This document shows positions 9,220-16,298 of a stretch of 36,991 bases of DNA, one piece after another. Below the pieces are notes generated by a model. The model was given only the letters and a program-made list of their open reading frames with translations, had not been told where the DNA came from and ran no database searches. The stretch comes from Flavobacteriales bacterium. GTDB lineage: Bacteria > Bacteroidota > Bacteroidia > Flavobacteriales > Flavobacteriaceae. The stretch covers positions 1 through 36,991 of the forward strand of contig SGZG01000013.1 of assembly GCA_004214185.1 (NCBI GenBank), given 5' to 3'. Numbering within the stretch: position 1 is the stretch's first letter; each line of letters opens with the position of its first letter. The translations under genes and the position numbers were made by a program.

Positions 9220-10134
9220 ATGGAAAGAATATTAATTACTGGTGCTATGGGGCAACTTGGATTAGAATTCATAAAATTCTTTTCCAAACAGAACGTTTAT
9301 ATTCTTGCAACTGACATAATAAAACCAAAAATTAAATTAAGTTGTGATTTTCTAATTGCTGATGCAACAAATAAAAGTAACATTGATGCCATAGTTAAAC
9401 AAAATAGAATAACTACAATTTACCATTTAGTAGCTGTGCTTTCTGCAAAAGGTGAAAAAAACCCATTTAAAGCCTGGCAAATTAATATGGAAAGTTTTCA
9501 GAACATTATTGAAATTTCAATTAAAAATAATATTAAGAAAATATTCTGGCCTAGTTCAATTGCCGTTTTTGGAACAAAATCAAATCTCAAAAATGTTGAT
9601 CAGGATCCAATTTTAAATCCAGAAACCATATATGGTATTTCAAAACTAGCTGGTGAAAAACTAATAAATTATTATAACAAAAAATTTAATTTAGATATTA
9701 GGTCTCTCAGATATCCTGGTATTGTATCATTCAACTCCAAGCCTGGCGGTGGAACAACTGATTATTTTATGGAAATGATTGAAAAGCTAAAACAAGGTGA
9801 AAATTACACTTGTTTTTTAGAAAAAAACACCAAACTTCCAATGTTGTACATTGATGATGCTATTTTGGGAACAATAAAATACATGTCAATGAATAAAAAT
9901 AAACTAAGCATTAAAGATTCTTACAACATTACAGGATTTAGTATTACTCCATTAGAATTAGAAGACAAATTAATTAAATTGGGATGCAAAGGAAAAGTTA
10001 TCTATAAACCAGATTATAGAGATAAAATTGCAAAAACATGGCCACGAAAAATAAAGGACGAAAAAGCAAAAGAAGATTGGGATTGGAAAGTCGAATTTGG
10101 AATTGATCAAGCACTTAATGAAGCATTTAAGTAG
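9220..10134 (+). CDS. tdh: L-threonine 3-dehydrogenase, SDR (GalE-like) type
   Basis: Extended SDR of 304 residues that oxidises L-threonine to 2-amino-3-oxobutyrate with NAD+. The dinucleotide motif is GAMGQLG (8-14); the catalytic set is S112/S113 and Y138-K142 (YGISK). SLRYPGIVS, the glycine-rich GGGTTDYFMEMI, PMLYIDDAI and the C-terminal WPRKIKDEKAKEDWDWK are hallmarks of the short threonine dehydrogenase known from Flavobacterium and animals, unlike the zinc MDR-type E. coli Tdh. Divergent from kbl, so the two form a complete threonine-to-glycine pathway. Its 3' end overlaps the convergent DUF2452 gene by 8 bases. Confidence 0.93.
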   Translation: MERILITGAMGQLGLEFIKFFSKQNVYILATDIIKPKIKLSCDFLIADATNKSNIDAIVKQNRITTIYHLVAVLSAKGEKNPFKAWQINMESFQNIIEISIKNNIKKIFWPSSIAVFGTKSNLKNVDQDPILNPETIYGISKLAGEKLINYYNKKFNLDIRSLRYPGIVSFNSKPGGGTTDYFMEMIEKLKQGENYTCFLEKNTKLPMLYIDDAILGTIKYMSMNKNKLSIKDSYNITGFSITPLELEDKLIKLGCKGKVIYKPDYRDKIAKTWPRKIKDEKAKEDWDWKVEFGIDQALNEAFK

Positions 10135-10528
10135 ATTTTATCCATTGACCTTCACTATTTAAAATAAATTCTCCAATAAAGTCTTTGTTCCAAGAATCAG
10201 GATGTATAAGAGATAAAAAATATTCTTCAGAACTATCCAAATATAAATAATAAGTTTCTCCTACTATAGGTTCGAAAGAAAATTTAGAATTATAAATTAA
10301 TTCATTCCATTTAAATTCATCAAGTAATTTATTATACTCGTTTTTTAATTCTTGAAATTTCAAGCCTATTTTTTTATTGACTTTAGACACACCTCTTTCC
10401 TTCCAGCTTTTATTGTCCTCAATTTTTATTGAAGGGGCACCAACAGAAGAGGCATAGGGTAATAATGAAGCATTATATCTATCTGATTCTGTATCAAAAA
10501 CAATATTGTCAGGTCTATGTTTTTTCAC
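10127..10528 (-). CDS. DUF2452 protein
   Basis: A 133-residue soluble protein of unknown function. The N-terminal KKHRPDNIVFD and YNASLLPYASSVGAPSI, a central Lys/Glu-rich helix (about 50-80) and the C-terminal FEPIVGETYYLYL...LSLIHPDSW match the DUF2452 family of Bacteroidota and some eukaryotes, including its usual size. No catalytic motif or membrane segment is visible. It stands alone, convergent with tdh. Confidence 0.82.
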   Translation of the reverse strand: MKKHRPDNIVFDTESDRYNASLLPYASSVGAPSIKIEDNKSWKERGVSKVNKKIGLKFQELKNEYNKLLDEFKWNELIYNSKFSFEPIVGETYYLYLDSSEEYFLSLIHPDSWNKDFIGEFILNSEGQWIKST

Positions 10529-10592
10529 TTAATAAATTGAATTATAAAAATATTATTACAAAAATAATGCTAAATTCGCATTTCATAAATCA

Positions 10593-10666
10593 GGCCTCGT
10601 AGCATAACTGAATAGTGCACTTGATTACGGCTCAAGAGGTTGCAGGTTTGAATCCTGCCGAGGTCA
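10593..10666 (+). tRNA. tRNA-Arg (anticodon ACG)
   Basis: A 74-base cloverleaf. The acceptor stem GGCCTCG/CGAGGTC contains one G-U pair. The D arm starts at 10602, and the anticodon stem CTTGA/TCAAG carries loop TTACGGC with anticodon ACG at 10627-10629. The T arm GCAGG-TTTGAAT-CCTGC is followed by discriminator A. CCA is not encoded. The anticodon ACG (expected to be edited to ICG by TadA) reads CGU/CGC/CGA. Confidence 0.96.
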
Positions 10667-10670
10667 CATA

Positions 10671-10706
10671 AGAGGATTGTTAAAATTAGCAATCCTCTGC
10701 TATTTT
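10671..10706 (+). terminator. Terminator hairpin after tRNA-Arg
   Basis: Perfect 9-bp stem AGAGGATTG (10671-10679) / CAATCCTCT (10690-10698) with a 10-base AT-rich loop, followed by a short T-rich tail. It starts 4 bases after the tRNA and could also serve the minus-strand 34-aa gene, whose stop codon lies at 10705-10707. Confidence 0.65.
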
Positions 10707-10809
10707 AATCCCCTCCCCATGAATCTTGGAAAAAGATTCCAACGCCTAGTTCTGCCCAAACATAGAGAAATAATAAAATTAAAATTCCAATAATAATTTT
10801 ATTCTTCAT
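10705..10809 (-). CDS. Small membrane peptide (34 aa)
   Basis: A complete 34-codon frame starting 12 bases after the DUF1080 stop. The product has a short basic start (MKNK), one hydrophobic helix (about residues 5-17, IIIGILILLFLYV), then WAELGVGIFF and an acidic, Gly-rich tail ending WGGD. The single-span layout and position inside the DUF1080/saccharopine-dehydrogenase-like operon support a real gene. I believe similar peptides with the YVWAELGVGIF core exist in flavobacteria but cannot check. Function unknown. Confidence 0.6.
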   Translation of the reverse strand: MKNKIIIGILILLFLYVWAELGVGIFFQDSWGGD

Positions 10810-10821
10810 TAAAAAAGTCAA

Positions 10822-11628
10822 TTAATCAATATTAAATTTTTTAATTCTAATATTTCTAAATTCTACAGGATGACCTTCAGATTGAAGCGATATATATCCA
10901 TCAACAAGAGGCTCACCAATTCTATTTAAATAATTTTCGGGTATTTTATCTCCTCCTACTCTTAAATTTGAATAAGAAATAACGGTATCATTCTCAACTA
11001 TATGTTGAACAATTTTATTGGATTTAACAATTACTTCAACTTTAACCCAATCATCATTATGATATGTTTTGGAATTAGAATTTATACAGTGATATTTTGC
11101 TATCTCAGAGTTGATATCAACATCAATTCCAGGTGAACACATATTTGCTGTGGATCTTTCACCAGTTCCCAATCCTCCTAAAAGTTGGACCTCAGAACTA
11201 ACAGGAAAATCTTGTTCCTTTAGCATTGTAGATGGATGCTGACTATGAAGCATTATTCCACTATTTTTAATTGACCATCCTGGAGCACCTTTCAAATGTT
11301 CACCACTAAACTTATATTCTAAACTAAGATGATAATTTTTAAACTTAGATTTAGTGTAAAAAATATGACCAAATCTATCATCAAAGTTTTCATAATTTTC
11401 ATAAGAAACTTTTAAGGAACCGTCTTTTACCTTAAATGTATTTTTAAAATTATTGCCAAATTCTTCACCTCGAATTTTAATTTCCCATCCATCAAAATCT
11501 TCTCCGTTAAAAATGGTTTCCCATCCATTTGTTTCTTTAAAATCATCATCAATTTCTAAATTGCTGTAAATAATAATTACAAAGAAAATTATCAATATTC
11601 CAACTAAACTAAGATTTCTATTTTTCAT
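10822..11628 (-). CDS. Membrane-anchored DUF1080 (3-keto-disaccharide hydrolase-like) protein
   Basis: 268 residues. An N-terminal hydrophobic segment (about 8-23) serves as signal anchor; the absence of an obvious lipobox cysteine argues against a lipoprotein. The rest is a DUF1080/concanavalin-like beta-sandwich: WETIFNGEDFDGWEI at the start, LSLEYKFSG, NSGIMLHSQ, and a C-terminal GYISLQSEGHPVEFRNIRIKKF, all typical of this family. Some members hydrolyse 3-keto-glycosides, others only bind sugars. Its start overlaps the stop of the preceding saccharopine-dehydrogenase-like gene (ATGA). Confidence 0.87.
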   Translation of the reverse strand: MKNRNLSLVGILIIFFVIIIYSNLEIDDDFKETNGWETIFNGEDFDGWEIKIRGEEFGNNFKNTFKVKDGSLKVSYENYENFDDRFGHIFYTKSKFKNYHLSLEYKFSGEHLKGAPGWSIKNSGIMLHSQHPSTMLKEQDFPVSSEVQLLGGLGTGERSTANMCSPGIDVDINSEIAKYHCINSNSKTYHNDDWVKVEVIVKSNKIVQHIVENDTVISYSNLRVGGDKIPENYLNRIGEPLVDGYISLQSEGHPVEFRNIRIKKFNID

Positions 11629-12848
11629 AAATGCTTGATATTAAAAGTTAATCCAGAGTTGTTTTTTAACCTTTCTAATAAATTTTCTCCCATTGCTATG
11701 GAAGGTGTAATAACCCCATTACTACCATTTAATTGATCCACAGCTAAACAAACAGCAGATTCACTAAGCATTTTTGATGTTGATCCGTATCCAGGATCCA
11801 TATCCCCTGTAACTTTTGCTACTGAGTTTGATCCATCTTTGTATGTAACATAGAATCTTAAATTAAAATACCCATTTTCACGATCTTTTTTGGATGGACC
11901 TTCACCAGCACTGGGTAAAATTTTATCAACAATTTTCTTTATCATTGATCCAGGTTTTGCCAGCATTACAATTGCAATGGGAATAGACATCAAAATCCCT
12001 TTAAGTCTACCATTAAATCCCTTACCACTCAAAGTTGCTTCATCATATTCAAAATCTTTTCCATATAAATAACCGCTTAAAGCATTACTCCTTCTTACTA
12101 TCTTAGTATTGATTGCTGCCATTATAAATGGACTGATCCAATTATTTGAAGTCTTATCAAATTTTACTTTTCTTAGATCGTGTTTGTCCGGACCACTTTG
12201 TTCTCCGTTAGGATTTAATCCATATGGATTAATCACGGTTTTAAAAATTTCCTTGTCTTTAAGAGCTTCTTTATTTACGTTACTTAAACTTTCATAAGTA
12301 CCACCACTAATACCACCTTTTGCACCAGCAACCCTCATTTCAATTTTACATATAGTTTTATTTAATTTTAAAGCATTTTTATAGATAAAATAAACACCCA
12401 TATCTGAGGGAATTGAATCAAACCCACAACAGTTAACAATTTTGACATTATTAGATTTAGCTTTTTGATGATAGTGGTCAATCATTTTTCTAATCCACTG
12501 AACCTCACCAGCCAAATCACAATAATTTGTTTTACTTTCAACACATGCTTTAACCAAATTTGATCCGTATAGCGCATATGGACCAACAGTTGTACAGACA
12601 ACCTTAGTTCTTTTAACCATAGATTGAAGACTAGCTAAATCATCACTATTAGCAGAAATAATAGGAATTGTATCATCAGCAAAATTTAAACGAACTTTAT
12701 TTAATTTTTCAATACTTCTACCAGCTATTGCCCATTTAAGACTTTTATTTTTGTAGTTGTTATAGATATATTCAACAACTAAGGAACCTGTAAATCCTGT
12801 AGCCCCCCAAATTATAACATCAAATTCTCTATTGCTTATCATAATCAC
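11625..12848 (-). CDS. Saccharopine dehydrogenase-like / trans-acting enoyl reductase family oxidoreductase
   Basis: A 407-residue protein with an N-terminal Rossmann motif GATGFTGSLV (about 15-24), then IAGRSIEKL and TTVGPYALYGSNLVKAC...YCDLAGEVQW. These are characteristic of the SCCPDH/mycobacterial trans-enoyl-reductase branch, not of true lysine-pathway saccharopine dehydrogenases. C-terminal blocks such as GEGPSKKDRENGYF and GDMDPGYGSTSKMLSESAV also fit that branch. Substrate is unknown, with lipid-linked reduction a possibility. The start could be the Met at residue 1 or 3. It is coupled by ATGA overlap to the DUF1080 gene. Confidence 0.85.
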   Translation of the reverse strand: MIMISNREFDVIIWGATGFTGSLVVEYIYNNYKNKSLKWAIAGRSIEKLNKVRLNFADDTIPIISANSDDLASLQSMVKRTKVVCTTVGPYALYGSNLVKACVESKTNYCDLAGEVQWIRKMIDHYHQKAKSNNVKIVNCCGFDSIPSDMGVYFIYKNALKLNKTICKIEMRVAGAKGGISGGTYESLSNVNKEALKDKEIFKTVINPYGLNPNGEQSGPDKHDLRKVKFDKTSNNWISPFIMAAINTKIVRRSNALSGYLYGKDFEYDEATLSGKGFNGRLKGILMSIPIAIVMLAKPGSMIKKIVDKILPSAGEGPSKKDRENGYFNLRFYVTYKDGSNSVAKVTGDMDPGYGSTSKMLSESAVCLAVDQLNGSNGVITPSIAMGENLLERLKNNSGLTFNIKHL

Positions 12849-12896
12849 AAGTTTATTTGAACAAGGTACTAAATATAAAATGATGGATTGAAAAAA

Positions 12897-13130
12897 TTAT
12901 TCTACTTTTTGTCCTCTGTTGGGTTTAAGTCTTTGTTTGAAAAAATCCAAATCTTTAACATCTATTGTAACAAAAACTATTGAATGATGATCACTAAATT
13001 TTTCTAAAAAAGTTTTGTATTCGATCATTTTTTCTATTAAAAGAAATTCTTTAAGGTGAGAATTAAAATGATGAGCCGTTTTATTTGAAACAGGACCTTT
13101 AAAATCCCAAATTAACTTAATTAAATTCAT
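12897..13130 (-). CDS. Conserved small protein (77 aa), unknown function
   Basis: A 77-residue soluble protein. The opening LIKLIWDFKGP, the central histidines (TAHHFNSHLKEFL and FSDHHSIVFV) and the terminal RLKPNRGQKVE resemble short flavobacterial proteins of the same length. The two histidine-rich stretches and the ferredoxin-like alternation of helix and strand could suggest a small dimeric alpha/beta domain, but no function can be assigned. It is divergent from the lysine dehydrogenase-like gene and shares its 70-base upstream region. Confidence 0.75.
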   Translation of the reverse strand: MNLIKLIWDFKGPVSNKTAHHFNSHLKEFLLIEKMIEYKTFLEKFSDHHSIVFVTIDVKDLDFFKQRLKPNRGQKVE

Positions 13131-13161
13131 AAATATAAATTCGAAATTTATGATATAAAAA

Positions 13162-13200
13162 TGTTATATTTATAACAAAATACTTAATTATTGTTATAAA
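13162..13200 (+). promoter_or_regulatory. Repeated TGTTATA half-sites before the lysine operon
   Basis: TGTTATA (13162-13168) and its complement TATAACA (13171-13177) form a perfect palindrome with a 2-base spacer. A third copy, in the 10-base arm TTGTTATAAA (13191-13200), is the exact complement of TTTATAACAA (13169-13178) and abuts the ATG at 13201. The regular half-sites suggest binding of a dimeric regulator (Lrp/AsnC or TetR-like) controlling the lysine dehydrogenase-like operon and perhaps the divergent 77-aa gene. Confidence 0.5.
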
Positions 13201-14262
13201 ATGAAAGATATAGTAGTTTTAGGTTTAGGTAAAGTTGGAACTCTAGTAGGTGTTCTACTAAGTAAAAAATTCAATGTTACTGGAATTGATAAGAAAAAAC
13301 CACACTATGATTTCGAGCTACCATTCAGGGTTTTGGAGTGTGATGTTAAAAACGAAAATGATCTTGAAAAAATATTCAAAAAAAATGACACAATAGTTTC
13401 AGCATTACCTTATTTTTTAAACAAAAAAATAGCAAAAATTTGCAGTGATTTAAATATGAATTATTTTGATCTTACTGAGGATATAGAAACAACAAATTAC
13501 ATAAAAGAACTTAGTAAAAACTCCAATAAAGTCATGGCTCCTCAGTGTGGTCTTGCTCCGGGATTAATTGGAATCATTGGAAACAATCTGGCTTGTGAAT
13601 TTGACAAGTTAAGAGATATAGAGCTAAGAGTTGGTGCACTTCCAAGATATCCTAATGGACAGTTAGCATACTCATTTACATGGTCGCCTGAGGGAGTTAT
13701 CAATGAATATATAAATGATGCACAAGTAATTCAAAATGGTGTAAAGAAAATGGTTCCTTCATTAGATGGATTTGAGTATATAAATATTGAAGGGCAAGAA
13801 TTTGAAGCTTTTGCAACATCTGGTGGTTTAGGAACAATGTGTGATACTTACGAAGGTAAAGTTGATACATTGAATTACAAAACAATCAGATATCCAGGTC
13901 ATGGAAAACTGATGAGATTTTTGATGTATGAACTTATCTTAAAAAATGATAAAATTCAGTTAGAAAAAATACTTAGCAATGCAAAACCACCAGTAAAAGA
14001 AGATGTGGTATATGTTTATGCTGTAGTTGAAGGATGGAAAAAAGATAAGATTTCTAGAAGCGAATATTTTAAAGCATTTTATCCAATTGATATTGATGGT
14101 CAAACATGGAGGGCAATTTCTTGGACTACAGCGGCATCACTTGTGTCGGTTATAGAAATGATACACGAAGGTTTATTAGAAAAAGAGGGCTTTATAAAAC
14201 AAGAGGAAATTCCGTTTGATAAATTCTTAAAAACAGAAGCAGGAAAATTATTTTTAGATTAA
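13201..14262 (+). CDS. L-lysine 6-dehydrogenase-like protein (saccharopine dehydrogenase family)
   Basis: 353 residues. The N-terminal Rossmann motif is VLGLGKVGTLVG (6-17). Conserved blocks PQCGLAPGLIGI, LRVGALPRYP, VIQNGVKKMVPSLDGFE, EAFATSGGLGT and LNYKTIRYPGH correspond one by one to those I recall in Geobacillus lysine 6-dehydrogenase (EC 1.4.1.18), which oxidatively deaminates the epsilon-amino group of lysine to 2-aminoadipate semialdehyde. Length also fits LysDH (about 385) better than saccharopine reductase (about 450). It is 9 bases upstream of a DUF1338 gene, supporting a lysine catabolic role. A related saccharopine-linked enzyme is the main alternative. Confidence 0.82.
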   Translation: MKDIVVLGLGKVGTLVGVLLSKKFNVTGIDKKKPHYDFELPFRVLECDVKNENDLEKIFKKNDTIVSALPYFLNKKIAKICSDLNMNYFDLTEDIETTNYIKELSKNSNKVMAPQCGLAPGLIGIIGNNLACEFDKLRDIELRVGALPRYPNGQLAYSFTWSPEGVINEYINDAQVIQNGVKKMVPSLDGFEYINIEGQEFEAFATSGGLGTMCDTYEGKVDTLNYKTIRYPGHGKLMRFLMYELILKNDKIQLEKILSNAKPPVKEDVVYVYAVVEGWKKDKISRSEYFKAFYPIDIDGQTWRAISWTTAASLVSVIEMIHEGLLEKEGFIKQEEIPFDKFLKTEAGKLFLD

Positions 14263-14271
14263 CTTTAAGTA

Positions 14272-15168
14272 ATGAAGTTTCAAAATAAAAATACTATTAA
14301 AATTGTTCTTGAATCTCTTTTTTCTACATATTCTGAAAGAGTTCCTGATGTAAAGAAAATCACCAATGCGATGGTGTTAAAAAAAATTGTTTCTGATCAA
14401 TCTGAAATTATTAATGATCATATTGCATTTAGAACAATGGGCGTTGAAAATTTAGGTATTAAATCTTTTGAAAAAATTTTTCTTCATCATGGCTATAAAA
14501 AAAAAGATTATTACTTTTTTAAAGAAAAGAAATTAAATGCATTCTGGTATTCTCACCCTGGCAAAAACATGCCAAGAATTTTTATTAGTGAATTAATAGT
14601 TGACGATCTTTCACAAGATTCTCAAAAAATTATAAGGAGTTATACAAATCAAGTAAAAAAAGATCCTGTAGATCAAATTAACCTTGATGATGCGAAAGAG
14701 ATAATAAATTTTCTAAGTAACCCCCTTTGGAGTTTACCAACACTTAGTGATTATAATCAACTTTTGAAAGAGACTGAGTATGGATCATGGGTCGTATACA
14801 ATAGATATTATTTAAATCACTACACAATAAGTGTTCATGAACTTAAAGAAAATTATAACTCTCTAGAAAAGTTTAATAATTTTCTTATTAGCATAGGTAT
14901 TAAACTGAACGATTCAGGCGGAATCATAAAAAAAAGTAAAGATGGACTACTTTTACAAAGCAGTTCAGTAGCTAACAAAATAACTGCAAATTTTGAGGAA
15001 GGAAAATCATTAATTTCTGGAAGCTATGTTGAGTTTGCAGAGAGAAAAGTTCTACCAAAATTCAAACACCTAAAAAAAATAAAATCTATACACAGAAGAG
15101 AAGGTTTTGAAACATCAAATGCAGATAAAATATTTGAAAGCACTTATCAAAAACAAGTAAATAAGTAA
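14272..15168 (+). CDS. DUF1338 protein, 2-oxoadipate dioxygenase/decarboxylase-like (HglS family)
   Basis: A 298-residue DUF1338 protein. Members such as Pseudomonas putida HglS are Fe(II) enzymes turning 2-oxoadipate into D-2-hydroxyglutarate in lysine catabolism. The expected pattern is visible: H50 and R54 in DHIAFRT (the His-Arg four-residue spacing known from HglS), H183 in LNHYTIS and E254 in GSYVEFAER, giving a plausible 2-His-1-Glu metal site plus the substrate arginine. At 298 residues it is shorter than the proteobacterial enzymes. Its place next to a lysine dehydrogenase-like gene strengthens the assignment. Confidence 0.85.
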   Translation: MKFQNKNTIKIVLESLFSTYSERVPDVKKITNAMVLKKIVSDQSEIINDHIAFRTMGVENLGIKSFEKIFLHHGYKKKDYYFFKEKKLNAFWYSHPGKNMPRIFISELIVDDLSQDSQKIIRSYTNQVKKDPVDQINLDDAKEIINFLSNPLWSLPTLSDYNQLLKETEYGSWVVYNRYYLNHYTISVHELKENYNSLEKFNNFLISIGIKLNDSGGIIKKSKDGLLLQSSSVANKITANFEEGKSLISGSYVEFAERKVLPKFKHLKKIKSIHRREGFETSNADKIFESTYQKQVNK

Positions 15169-16293
15169 TTAATAATTATTAAATTTTGCTACTCTGTCTA
15201 AATGATAATTTGAATCACCAAAAATTCTTTGTGCAACTCTTGTTTTTTTAAGAAAAAATCCAATATCAGCATCATCAGTTACACCAATTCCTCCATGCAT
15301 TTGCACTGCCTCATTAGTTACTAACTTGGCTGTTAAACCTAGTTTTGATTTTGCTAGGCTAGCAAGCTCAGGTAAATTTTTAGAGTCTGAATCAACCGAT
15401 TGAAGAGCTTTTAAAACAATTGATTTGCACAACTCTATTTCCCCAAACATTATTGCAGACCTATGTTGTAAGGCTTGAAAGGATCCTATTTTAACTCCAA
15501 ATTGTTCTCTTTCCTTTAAATATTGCATCGTCATCTCAAAAGCTTGTTGGATATTTCCCAACATTTCGGCAGCTAATCCAACACAAGCAATATCAAAGGT
15601 CTTTTCTAAAATTTTTTGACCATCCTCCTCAGTTGATAAAAAGTGATCTTTTGATAGCTCCACATTATTAAATGAAATATCAGAATAAATTTTAGAGTCC
15701 ATGTGCACTTTATTGTCAAAGGTGATTCCTTTTGATTTGGATTCTACAATAATTAAATTTAAAATTCCAGTGTATTCAGAATTTGCTGAAACGATCAAAT
15801 AGTCAGAAATTGATCCATCAATTACAAACCTCTTTTTACCATTTAAAATAAATTTTTCTTTATTTTTTGAAACGATTGATAAATCAACATTTCGGTTATG
15901 GTGAGAACTTTCCTCGTGAGCTAGTGTACAAAGCTTATTTCCGCTCATTATCTCATCAAAAAGTTTACTTTTTAAAACTTCATTTTTGGATAAAGAAATT
16001 AATGTTGTTGAAACTAAAACAGTTGAAATCATTGGAGAAACAGTTAGCTTTCTTCCTGTCTCTTCAAGAACTTGTCCCAAACCAACATAACCAAAATTCA
16101 GACCATTATATTTCTCTGGAATTGTTAATGCTGTCCACCCCATTTCAACCATTTCTTTCCATAAATTAGAATCAAACTGATTATAATTTTCATCTCTTAA
16201 TTTTCTCATTAGAGATATTGGAGATTTTAAATCCAATAATTCTTTTGCTGAGGATTTGAGCATATTTTGCTCTTCATTTATTACTAATGACAT
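15169..16293 (-). CDS. Acyl-CoA dehydrogenase family protein, subunit-like (ACAD 1)
   Basis: 374 residues with the N-terminal helical domain, central beta domain and C-terminal four-helix domain of acyl-CoA dehydrogenases. LAHEES (about 123-128), REQFGVKIGSFQALQH and QMHGGIGVT (331-339) are the FAD-binding/dimer motifs. Where MCAD has the catalytic YEGT glutamate this protein has FGDSNYH (358-364), and the isovaleryl-CoA-dehydrogenase position also lacks Glu. This is a pattern seen in the second subunit of heteromeric ACADs such as those of steroid side-chain degradation. Last gene of the seven-gene operon, 5 bases after ACAD 2. Confidence 0.92.
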   Translation of the reverse strand: MSLVINEEQNMLKSSAKELLDLKSPISLMRKLRDENYNQFDSNLWKEMVEMGWTALTIPEKYNGLNFGYVGLGQVLEETGRKLTVSPMISTVLVSTTLISLSKNEVLKSKLFDEIMSGNKLCTLAHEESSHHNRNVDLSIVSKNKEKFILNGKKRFVIDGSISDYLIVSANSEYTGILNLIIVESKSKGITFDNKVHMDSKIYSDISFNNVELSKDHFLSTEEDGQKILEKTFDIACVGLAAEMLGNIQQAFEMTMQYLKEREQFGVKIGSFQALQHRSAIMFGEIELCKSIVLKALQSVDSDSKNLPELASLAKSKLGLTAKLVTNEAVQMHGGIGVTDDADIGFFLKKTRVAQRIFGDSNYHLDRVAKFNNY

Positions 16294-16298
16294 AAACT

